Source: Enterobacterales bacterium (lineage in GTDB: Bacteria; Pseudomonadota; Gammaproteobacteria; Enterobacterales; Kangiellaceae). From it: a stretch of 64,000 nucleotides of DNA. The notes under the pieces are model-generated. The model made no database searches, had not been told where the DNA came from, and saw only the letters and a list, made by a program, of their open reading frames with translations. The position numbers and the translations under genes are program-made. Location of the stretch: NCBI GenBank assembly GCA_030949565.1, contig JAUZSK010000092.1:1-64000 (forward strand). Reading direction: 5' to 3'. Below, piece after piece: positions 56,553 through 64,000 of this stretch (positions are counted from its first letter, which is position 1; each line of letters starts with the position of its first letter).

Positions 56553-57222
56553 ATGAGTAAAAAAGCGATCATACTATTTTCTGGAGGATTAGACTCTACC
56601 ACATTGCCTCGCTATCGCCAAACAGCGTGACTTTGAGTGTTATCTACTGAGTTTTAGTTACGGTCAAAAGCATTCTAGTGAACTAGAAGCGGCAAAGCGA
56701 ATCGCAGAAGCGAATGAAATAGATGCTCATAAAATCATTGAAATTGATCTGTCGAGCTTTGGCGGTTCGGCGTTAACCGATGATTCTCTAGAAGTACCAC
56801 TGGAAGAAACCCAAGGTATTCCCATTACCTATGTGCCAGCGCGTAATACTATTTTCTTTTCCATCGCTTTAGCCTGGGCTGAAGTGCTGCAAGCCGAGGC
56901 TATTTTTGCGGGGGTAAATTCCGTGGATTATTCAGGCTATCCCGATTGTCGTCCGGAATACATCAAAGCATTTCAGAGCATGGCAGATTTAGCTACTAAA
57001 GCCGGTATTGAAGGTCACGGAGTTAAATTAGAAACACCATTAATTGATTTGACCAAAGCTGAAATTATTAAGCTAGGCCTCAAACTTGGGGTTGATTATT
57101 CGACCACGGTATCCTGTTACAAGGCCGACAATACCGGTCGCGCTTGTGGTCAGTGTGATTCCTGCCGGATTCGGCAACAAGCTTTTAAGCAAGCATCGGT
57201 GGATGATCCAACGCGCTATTAA
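56553..57222 (+). pseudogene. queC: QueC 7-cyano-7-deazaguanine synthase, one frameshift
   Basis: The start [17 protein letters not shown] carries the ATP-binding SGGLDS motif. One extra base near 56608 then shifts the frame; the true continuation is [20 protein letters not shown] and the last part holds the zinc Cys cluster ([17 protein letters not shown]). Corrected length is 222 residues. It converts CDG to preQ0 with ammonia and ATP. The single indel outside any degraded context suggests sequencing error. Confidence 0.9.
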
Positions 57223-57258
57223 GATTTGATTCTCTTTTAATTTCAGACTATTGACTAT

Positions 57259-58392
57259 TTATTGGTTTTTTGTTGCTAGAATTTTCCTGTAGGTAGCATT
57301 AGACCGCAATACCTTGCCTGTTCCTTTTAAACTAAATTCATAACCGCAGAGTTTAAACCGATCTTTTTCTGCTATCGAGCGCACAATTAAACTTGTATCA
57401 ACGGGTGAGAAATTGGCGTAGTAGTCACCGCTTGAATTAACTCTCACCAGCAAACTCTTAATATCGGCGCCGAGACTAAAATGTAAATTAGTACAGCTCG
57501 CATCACCAATCGCTGAATAGGCAGACCAAAAGAAATCACCTTCAGTGAGTTTCGTTTGATCGGGAATATCGCCTTCCCACCCAATCGAAAGTGCATTGTT
57601 TTGATCCAGCATAATCCAAAATTGATCGGGTAGTTTGACTTTATCCTGAAAATGCTTTTTACCAAAATTAAGGCGATCTGAAGCTTGATGGGTAGTTAAT
57701 TTTGATTGTTCGCGCTCTTTGTCTGATGAACTAATGAATATAACGATCAAAGTAATAACAATTAAAGGCACTGAGAATACAACAAGCTTTTGGTTATGTT
57801 TAAACCAATCGAATAATTGCTGTTGCCATTGCTCACTACTTTGAGAAAAATCACTGCTATCAGAATAGGCGGGTTGGCTCATATCAAATTCTGTTTGTAG
57901 CCTAGACTCTCTCGCGCTTTCGTCTAACTCTAAATTAACTCGTGGTTCAATGCGTTCAAGAGGCTGATCTAGATCGGCTATTTTATCTAGATTTATTGGT
58001 CCACAATAACCTAAATGATAGGTTTGTTTGGGTTTAACAGCGGCTTGCCCCACCAGTGAAATGATAAGAGTGACTAAAGTTGCCGGTAGCATCAACCACC
58101 ATTTGGCTGCGGTATCGATGGCCGCAAATCCCCAAAGATTAAGTAAAAATATTATAAAAGGGAAAACACTCATTGCGACATTTAACTGTGCATTTCTGAT
58201 TCGCCGTACACTTGATGCTGCCATGATGGGGATACTTATAATGGCGACCAAAAGGTAAATAATTTTAGCTGTTGCCACAATTGGATGAGCGACCAAGATT
58301 AGACCGTAGCATACTAGGCTGATAATTAGAAAACGACGGCCATTATCATAACCTTGGATACAGAGTAGTGATTTCAAAACAGGCACTAACAA
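57259..58392 (-). CDS. Membrane protein of unknown function
   Basis: The product has 377 residues. The first 130 contain four or so membrane helices and resemble DUF805 loosely (GRRFLIISLVCYGLILV, then SVRRIRNAQLN). A cytoplasmic linker rich in Ser/Gln/Asp, a further helix (KLVVFSVPLIVITLIVIFIS) and a soluble C-terminal domain of about 140 residues follow. I do not recognise the C-terminal part. It is a single-gene unit convergent with queC. Confidence 0.65.
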   Translation of the reverse strand: MLVPVLKSLLCIQGYDNGRRFLIISLVCYGLILVAHPIVATAKIIYLLVAIISIPIMAASSVRRIRNAQLNVAMSVFPFIIFLLNLWGFAAIDTAAKWWLMLPATLVTLIISLVGQAAVKPKQTYHLGYCGPINLDKIADLDQPLERIEPRVNLELDESARESRLQTEFDMSQPAYSDSSDFSQSSEQWQQQLFDWFKHNQKLVVFSVPLIVITLIVIFISSSDKEREQSKLTTHQASDRLNFGKKHFQDKVKLPDQFWIMLDQNNALSIGWEGDIPDQTKLTEGDFFWSAYSAIGDASCTNLHFSLGADIKSLLVRVNSSGDYYANFSPVDTSLIVRSIAEKDRFKLCGYEFSLKGTGKVLRSNATYRKILATKNQ

Positions 58393-58697
58393 CTTCCTTT
58401 ACATATATTTGATTAAATAGTTCTATCGATTAAATAAAGACTTTTCGCCTTAAGCTTTTGTTACTAGTTAAAAAAATAAAAGAGCAGATTAGTTAATCAT
58501 GGGTTAAAGAGGCTCGCTAGTCAATCATAAAACAGCCTAATTACATAATCTTTAAAGGTTAATGGCGGTATCACTTAACCCGAGTGAATTGTGCTCATCA
58601 ATTATTTGGTCCCTGTATCAAATTTAGCGATTGACTAAGAAATACTGTAAACTTGCCTACTTTGGTTGTAGTACAAGAATAAGTGGTGGGATTTGGC
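58393..58697. other. 305-bp intergenic region, nothing seen
   Basis: This gap between the divergent membrane protein and hydrolase genes has no convincing reading frame, RNA gene or repeat. Confidence 0.5.
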
Positions 58698-59668
58698 ATG
58701 AAAAAAATATTAACAATTACAAAATGGCTTTTACTTTTGCTACTTATTGCAGCAACAAGCCTCTATTTTTTTCAGGATATAGAAAGTAAAGCCTTAACCC
58801 CTGAAACTCGCCAGATGTTAGGTGGTGACTATTTAAAAACCGATCAAGGTACTATTCATTATCAATTGGAAGGTGATGAAAATGCCGAGCTAGTGGTATT
58901 AGTGCATGGTTTTGGCGTGGCTAGCTACTTATGGGAGCCAACCTACCAGTTTTTACTAAAGCAAGGATATCGTGTTTTACGTTTTGATCTCTTTGGTACT
59001 GGTTTTAGCGATAGACCGGATGTTAGTTACACTCTAGAACTTTATTCAACTCAAATCAATGATCTGTTAAATGGACTAGCGATAACTAAACCGATACATT
59101 TGATCGGTTTATCCATGGGCGGTCCTATAGTCACTCGCTTTACTCACCAGAATCCACACAAGGTGCATAGTCTTATATTGCAGGACCCATTGGTCAATCA
59201 ACTGGATGTGGAAAAATCAAGCCCTTGGATATGCCTGGTGTGGGCGAGTATCTTTTTGCGGTCTATTTGATGCCCAAGTATATCAAGCAGCACAAAAATG
59301 ATCCAAGTCGAGCAAAACCTTTCTCTAATTGGGGTGATCTCTACCGGCAACAGGCTGAATATAAAGGCTTTCGCCATGCTTTACTTTCCTCTCTCAGAAA
59401 TATGACCACTCAGCCATTTATTAATGAATATCAAGCACTTGCTAATTTAGACCTACCGAAATTACTTATTTGGGGCAGTAATGATCCAACCATACCTATC
59501 TCTGAGTCCAAAATTTTGCGAGAGCTAATGCCGAGTATGAAATTTAGGGTTATTGAAGGTGGCGGTCATGTGTCTAGCACCAATAAACCTCAAGAGTTTA
59601 ATGCTATTATGCTCGATTTCTTGATAAATCAACCGCTTGAAGATGCTAGCCAACCGGATTCTGATTAA
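58698..59668 (+). pseudogene. Alpha/beta hydrolase with N-terminal membrane anchor, one frameshift
   Basis: The ATG at 58698 is followed by a membrane helix (ITKWLLLLLLIAATSLYFF). The hydrolase core shows LVHGFGVASYLWEP and the nucleophile elbow GLSMGG. The frame shifts near 59215, where an A run is one base short (DVEK then IKPLDMPGVGEYLF). The second part contains LLIWGSNDPTIPIS with the catalytic Asp region and GGGHVSS with the His. Corrected length is 323 residues. The substrate is unknown. Confidence 0.83.
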
Positions 59669-59706
59669 ATATTAGCCAACCCCTATTCCAAACCCTTGTA
59701 CCTGTG

Positions 59707-59712
59707 TATAAT
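59707..59712 (+). promoter_or_regulatory. -10 hexamer for ndk
   Basis: A perfect TATAAT lies 99 bp upstream of the ndk start. No good -35 is visible at the expected distance, so this is only a candidate. Confidence 0.4.
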
Positions 59713-59810
59713 ACGCGCCCTCAGTCATCAGAGCTTTTTCTGGTGCCAAGAAATCCTTTTAACTGATTGAAAATCAATCACAATAAACTAAAATAAGATC
59801 GGAGTAAAAA

Positions 59811-60242
59811 ATGGCTATCGAACGTACTTTTTCAATTGTAAAGCCTGATGCAGTGGCAAAAAACCATATTGGCGCTATTTATTCGCGCTTTGAAGCGGCA
59901 GGATTAAAGATTGTTGCTAGTAAAATGATGCAATTGAGTCAAGAAAAGGCAGAAGGTTTTTATGCAGAGCATTCAGAGCGACCTTTCTTTAAAGATCTTA
60001 TCTCTTTTATGACTTCTGGACCGGTCATGGTACAAGCGCTTGAAGGCGAAAATGCAGTTAAAGCTAATCGTGAAATCATGGGTGCGACTAATCCTGCTGA
60101 CGCGGCTCGTGGTACTTTACGCGCTGATTTTGCTGATTCAATTGATGAAAATGCGGTTCACGGTTCTGATTCACCTGAGTCTGCAGCGCGTGAAATTGCC
60201 TACTTTTTCTCTGACGAAGAAGTTTGTGAGCGTTTGAGATAA
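59811..60242 (+). CDS. ndk: Nucleoside diphosphate kinase
   Basis: The product has 143 residues, the full family length. [20 protein letters not shown] and the catalytic His in [12 protein letters not shown] are conserved. It balances nucleoside triphosphate pools. CGGAG precedes the ATG. It is followed by rlmN, as in many gammaproteobacteria. Confidence 0.97.
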   Translation: MAIERTFSIVKPDAVAKNHIGAIYSRFEAAGLKIVASKMMQLSQEKAEGFYAEHSERPFFKDLISFMTSGPVMVQALEGENAVKANREIMGATNPADAARGTLRADFADSIDENAVHGSDSPESAAREIAYFFSDEEVCERLR

Positions 60243-60298
60243 GTAGTAATGCTTTATCCTCTTTTGCTAGAGTCTTGCTCCCCACTGGGAAAGAAAAA

Positions 60299-60367
60299 GG
60301 ACTTTATTTTAGACGCTTCACAGGAATAAAGTCCCTCCCCTTTTTAAAAGGGGGAGGTTAGGAGGGG
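60299..60367. repeat. Nested hairpins between ndk and rlmN
   Basis: GGACTTTATT (60299-60308) and AATAAAGTCC (60325-60334) are perfect inverted 10-mers. They are followed by CCTCCCCTTTTT and AAAAGGGGGAGG (60334-60357) as a second hairpin, then AGGAGGGGG. The C-rich/G-rich palindrome resembles dispersed intergenic repeats found in many bacterial genomes and may also terminate ndk transcription. Confidence 0.6.
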
Positions 60368-60466
60368 GTTTATCTTTTAGATCTCTTATTAACAAAAGTT
60401 TAATTTTTTTATTTTGCTTCCCTAAAATAAAGGGCTGCGATAACCAACAACGCAAAAGGTATTGAA

Positions 60467-61597
60467 ATGAGTGATAAGTTAAATCTACTCGACCTGACAC
60501 GCGATGAGATGGTCGATTTCTTTAAGGAAATCGATGAAAAACCCTTCCGCGCACCTCAAGTCTTTAAATGGCTGCATCAATTTGTTGCTGATGATTTTGA
60601 ACAGATGAGCAATATTTCTAAATCATTGAAAGAGAAACTAATCAAGATTTGTGAAATAAAAGGTCCTGACATCATTACCGAACAAATGTCTAAAGACGGT
60701 ACGATTAAGTGGGCGCTTTCCATCGAGAATTCTAAAACAGGCACCAGCCAAGCCATTGAAACGGTTTTTATTCCGGATGGTGAGCGAGGCACCTTGTGCA
60801 TTTCTTCTCAAGTTGGTTGTGTGCTTGATTGTTCTTTTTGTTCTACCGCTCAGCAAGGCTTTAATCGAAACCTAACCACTGCGGAAATAGTGGGTCAAGT
60901 TTGGCTTGCAGCAAGGCGCATTGGCGCGCTCAGAACCACCGGTAAGCGTCGGATTTCTAATGTGGTGTTTATGGGCATGGGTGAACCTTTGCTTAATTTT
61001 GATCCCGTGGTCAACGCCTGCAATATTTTACTGGATGATTTTGGTTATGGTCTTTCAAAGCGCAGAGTGACAATAAGTACCTCGGGCGTCGTACCTGGCC
61101 TAGATAAACTGATTGAAAAAGCGGATGTGGCGCTGGCTTTATCCTTACATGCGCCAAATAATGAGCTACGAAATCAGTTAGTTCCAGTTAACCGTAAATA
61201 TCCGATTGAAGTGTTGTTGCCCTCGGTTAAGAAATACTTGGATGATTCCAGCGCCAGTAAAAAAGTGACTATCGAATATGTCATGTTAAAAGGTGTTAAC
61301 GATACGCCACGTCAGGCCAATGAATTAGCGCGAGTGTTAGCTAATATCCCCTGTAAAATTAATTTAATTCCATTTAATCCTTTTCCTAAGTCAGGCTATG
61401 AAACCTCGACTCAAAAAGATATTGACGCCTTTGGTTCTATTTTAATTAAAAAAGGTTTTGTGGTAGTAACGCGCCGTACCCGTGGCGATGATATTGATGC
61501 AGCTTGCGGTCAGCTTGTTGGAAATGTCGCTGACAGAACTCGGCGAGAGCAACGAAAATTAAAAAAAACAACAGAAGATAGCCGTGACTCAAGTTGA
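60467..61597 (+). CDS. rlmN: RlmN 23S rRNA/tRNA adenine-C2 methyltransferase
   Basis: The product has 376 residues. The radical-SAM motif is CVLDCSFC, and the second catalytic Cys is in [11 protein letters not shown] near the C-terminus. It methylates A2503 of 23S rRNA and A37 of some tRNAs. It follows ndk, as usual; the pilF gene that often follows is absent. Confidence 0.96.
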   Translation: MSDKLNLLDLTRDEMVDFFKEIDEKPFRAPQVFKWLHQFVADDFEQMSNISKSLKEKLIKICEIKGPDIITEQMSKDGTIKWALSIENSKTGTSQAIETVFIPDGERGTLCISSQVGCVLDCSFCSTAQQGFNRNLTTAEIVGQVWLAARRIGALRTTGKRRISNVVFMGMGEPLLNFDPVVNACNILLDDFGYGLSKRRVTISTSGVVPGLDKLIEKADVALALSLHAPNNELRNQLVPVNRKYPIEVLLPSVKKYLDDSSASKKVTIEYVMLKGVNDTPRQANELARVLANIPCKINLIPFNPFPKSGYETSTQKDIDAFGSILIKKGFVVVTRRTRGDDIDAACGQLVGNVADRTRREQRKLKKTTEDSRDSS

Positions 61598-61620
61598 CTA
61601 AATCCTTATTGTAGAAGCCT

Positions 61621-63349
61621 TTATTTTTTGTAAAGGCTTTTTCCTTGCTTGATCGTTTCAATGACCTGAATGCTGTTAAGCTGCATGGGGTCAATTTTTA
61701 ATGGGTTCTGGTCTAAAATGACAAAATCGGCAAGTTTTCCAACCTCCAAACTACCCTTGCTGTCTTCTTCATGGTATTGATAAGCGGCATTGATAGTGAT
61801 GGATTTTAATGCATTCATAACATTAACCTTCTGCTCAGATCCCAATATTTTACCACTTCGGGTGATGCGATTGACTTGGCTGGATAAAATCATCATTGCA
61901 TTCGGTAAAGTCACCGGCGCATCATTATGGCTGGTGTAAAGAATTCCTTTTTTTTAATGCCGATTTGGCGGGAGAAATGCGCTTTGCTCTCGTGCCACCT
62001 AACACCGACTCTCGATGCCAATCACCCCAATAAAATGTATGAACCGACATAAAGGATGGTATGACATTTAACCGCTTTAAAGCATCTAATTGATCTTCTC
62101 GAATCACTTGTGCATGAATAATCATGGGTCTTAAATCCTTATCGGGATAAACTTTTTGCACTCTATCAATGGCCGCAATAAATTGATCGGAGGCCGCATC
62201 GCCATTACTATGTACCAGCACTTGCCACTGTTTCTTGTAAGCTAAAGTCACGTAGTTATCTAGCGCTTCATTTTTTAACGCGGAATAGCCTTTATAGTCT
62301 GCTGTTTTTCCTGCGGGTGGTCGATAGTAGGGATGGCTCAACCAGGCGGTTTTACCCTGTGGTGAGCCATCTAAAGAAAGTTTGATACCAGCGATACGAA
62401 AATGATTGTGGTAGTTCGTGGTTCGCTCCGCCATCAGACGCTTAAATTTTGGCAAGTTGCGGTAAAATACCGGATCGGGATAGGCGGCAACATCAATTTC
62501 AAGCTGCTTTTGTTGTGATGCGGCAATGAGGCCATTGATATTGTCAGGGGTGGCTCGACCTTCTTGCACCGTGGTAAAACCAGCGGCTAAATAGGCTTGC
62601 TGAGCACCTTGTAGCATGTCAAACAAATGTTTGTTAGATTTTGGCTTAATGATTTTCATGGCGGCAACAAAAAAGGCCATCTCTTCCAATACACCATTGG
62701 GCTGTTGGCTACCTTTCAGTCGCCGGATCACACCACCGGCGGGGTTGTTTGTGCTAGCGCTATAGCCGACAAGCTCCAGTGCTTTTGTATTGAGAACCCC
62801 AAGGTGAAAGGATTGGTGAATAATCATAACAGGTCGCTCAAGACTCACTCGGTCGAGATCTTTGGCGGTCGGATGACGCTGTTCAAACAGTTGGGAATCG
62901 TCATAGTTCATACCAATAATCCAACCGGTTTGTTTGGCTTGTTGGCTATTTTTATGAGCCTTCAGGTTTTTTATCAATTGCGCTATGTCGTTGGTATTGC
63001 CCTCGGGTTTGGCGGCAAGGTTAGCCGATTGGGACAATAGCCCGACCATACTAAAGTGACCATGAGCATCAATAAAAGCCGGCAATAGGGTGTGACCTTT
63101 TAGATCGATCATTCTAGTATTTTTGCCCTTAAAATTTTCTATCTTTGCAAGAACTCCCACAGCTATTATTTTGCCATTGTGAACAGCTAACGCCTTTGGA
63201 CTGATATTATTTTGCTGCATGCTAATAATAGGACCACCAAAATAAATACTATCTGCAATTGGTTTGGCGGCTTGTTGGCTACAAGCGGACACAAGTAAAA
63301 CAATGCTTAGCGTTAATAAGTGCAGGTGATAAAAGCGGAGTATTTTCAT
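61621..63349 (-). pseudogene. Amidohydrolase (YtcJ-like) lipoprotein, one frameshift
   Basis: An N-terminal lipoprotein signal (LTLSIVLLVSACS) is followed by an amidohydrolase-3 domain: GHTLLPAFIDAHGHFSMVG with the metal-binding HGH, VLVHSNGDAASDQFI, and MIIHAQVIREDQ. The C-terminal part (LEVGKLADFVILDQNP) is the composite beta sandwich. The frame breaks at about 61950, where an A run (as read on the minus strand) has eight bases instead of seven; the join is ALKK then GILYTSHNDAPVTLPN. Corrected length is 575 residues. Substrate unknown. Confidence 0.87.
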
Positions 63350-63483
63350 TTTATTCGCTCTTTTGTTATTAGTCGAAACGATTTCAATTAGAAATTAGTA
63401 AAACGAGTTGTTAACTGGCATACTACCCTTAATCTAGAGCAAAAGAAACTGTCCAATCACTTCGAATGAAAGAGGAAAAAGCG

Positions 63484-63768
63484 ATGTCAAATGAAGGTTA
63501 TCATGAACCGATTAACGAATTAACTGATGAAACTCGCGATATGCACCGTGCCATTACATCACTAATGGAAGAGTTAGAAGCGGTGGACTGGTACAATCAA
63601 CGAGTGGATGCCTGTAAAGATCCAGAATTAAAGAAGATTTTAGAGCACAACCGTGATGAAGAAAAAGAACATGCAGCCATGGTGCTTGAATGGATTAGGC
63701 GTCAAGATCCGAGGTTTGACAAAGAGCTAAAAGATTATTTATTTACCGATCAACCGATTTCACATTAA
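63484..63768 (+). CDS. EncFtn-type ferritin-like protein, no encapsulin tag
   Basis: The product has 94 residues from the ATG at 63484, preceded by AGAGGAAAA; an in-frame ATG at 63466 lies upstream of that site. The sequence YHEPINELTDETRDMHRAI, EELEAVDWYNQR and HNRDEEKEHAAM matches encapsulated ferritins, whose Glu and Glu-x-x-His residues form the ferroxidase site between two subunits. It ends FTDQPISH, without the C-terminal extension that docks these proteins into an encapsulin shell, and no shell gene follows. It probably stores or detoxifies iron alone. Confidence 0.85.
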   Translation: MSNEGYHEPINELTDETRDMHRAITSLMEELEAVDWYNQRVDACKDPELKKILEHNRDEEKEHAAMVLEWIRRQDPRFDKELKDYLFTDQPISH

Positions 63769-63774
63769 TCTAAA

Positions 63775-64000
63775 ATGAGACGCCTCGTTTCTGCGCTCAT
63801 TTTGCAACAAGGCAAAGTCTTGTTGGCGTTACGAAAAAATACCAAGGAATATGCTGATTTTTGGTCGGTGCCAGTGGGGCATGTAGAAGGTAATGAAAGT
63901 GATCTGCAGGCGATCAAACGCGAGCTAAAGGAAGAGTTAGGCATTAAAGCGATAAAGCTTAAAGCCTTACACCTGGTTGAAGACAAAGAGCAGCTTATTC
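63775..64000 (+). CDS. Nudix hydrolase, 3' end beyond the window
   Basis: An ATG at 63775, 6 bp after the ferritin stop, opens a frame to the window end (75 codons): MRRLVSALILQQGKVLLALR, then a full Nudix box GHVEGNESDLQAIKRELKEE with LGI, matching G-x5-E-x7-REUxEExGU. It should hydrolyse a nucleoside diphosphate derivative; the substrate cannot be told. It may be co-transcribed with the ferritin-like gene. Confidence 0.85.
   Translation, partial: MRRLVSALILQQGKVLLALRKNTKEYADFWSVPVGHVEGNESDLQAIKRELKEELGIKAIKLKALHLVEDKEQLI

Noticed and set aside
1-64000. tRNA or rRNA genes
   Set aside because: I looked in the intergenic gaps, including after cpoB where tRNAs often lie, and saw no cloverleaf or rRNA sequence; a covariance search would be decisive.

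Overview
The window looks like a chromosomal segment of an AT-rich gammaproteobacterium. Evidence for this is the gene order ybgC-tolQ-tolR-tolA-tolB-pal-cpoB-queE-queC, the miaB-phoH-ybeY cluster, an ndk-rlmN pair, YgiQ, a SulP transporter and a long PutA. I cannot name the genus; a free-living Oceanospirillales/Kangiella-like lineage is a guess. Layout. (1) 1-2.8 kb: an IS66-type element that has cut a MASE3-PAS sensor gene. (2) 3.2-8.1 kb: an S41-type lipoprotein, a small unknown gene, then miaB-phoH-ybeY. (3) 8.1-13.6 kb: a DAHL-PAS hybrid histidine kinase split in two by a second IS66 copy (perfect 8-bp target duplication), overlapping a diheme cytochrome c peroxidase gene. (4) 13.8-22.1 kb: Lrp-type regulator divergent from putA, then sulP and ygiQ. 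(5) 22.3-23.8 kb: an AAA ATPase gene with an operator-like palindrome, bracketed by pieces of a palindromic repeat. (6) 23.8-41.4 kb: a complete group 2a (cyanobacterial HupSL/mycobacterial Huc type) [NiFe] uptake hydrogenase locus. Structural genes, two small HiPIP-like proteins and the maturation protease run leftwards from a good sigma-54 promoter. An NtrC-type activator with a dead receiver domain lies upstream. TPR, two tiny membrane proteins, NifU-Rieske, NHL, hypF, hypC, a SIS protein, hypD, hypE, hypA, hypB and a nickel transporter run rightwards. (7) 41.4-44.8 kb: a third IS66 copy with an IS3-type element inserted into its last bases. (8) 45-48.7 kb: three secreted proteins of unknown function. 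(9) 49.1-57.2 kb: the tol-pal operon, with an ISAs1-type element between tolB and pal, then queE and queC. (10) 57.3-64 kb: a membrane protein, an alpha/beta hydrolase, ndk, rlmN, an amidohydrolase lipoprotein, an EncFtn-type ferritin without encapsulin, and the start of a Nudix gene. How the genes fit together: the hydrogenase locus would oxidise H2 in the cytoplasm and pass electrons to small Fe-S carriers (HiPIP-like and/or Rieske). The Hyp proteins, SIS protein, protease and nickel importer build the active site. The promoter and activator suggest sigma-54 control without phosphorylation. A pervasive feature is single-base indels, mostly in homopolymers, in otherwise well-conserved genes (miaB, hupL, the hydrogenase activator, tolA, queC, a hydrolase, an amidohydrolase, all transposases). 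Because essential or near-essential genes are hit and the rest of each reading frame is well preserved, I suspect residual sequencing errors rather than true gene decay, but the sequence alone cannot settle this.
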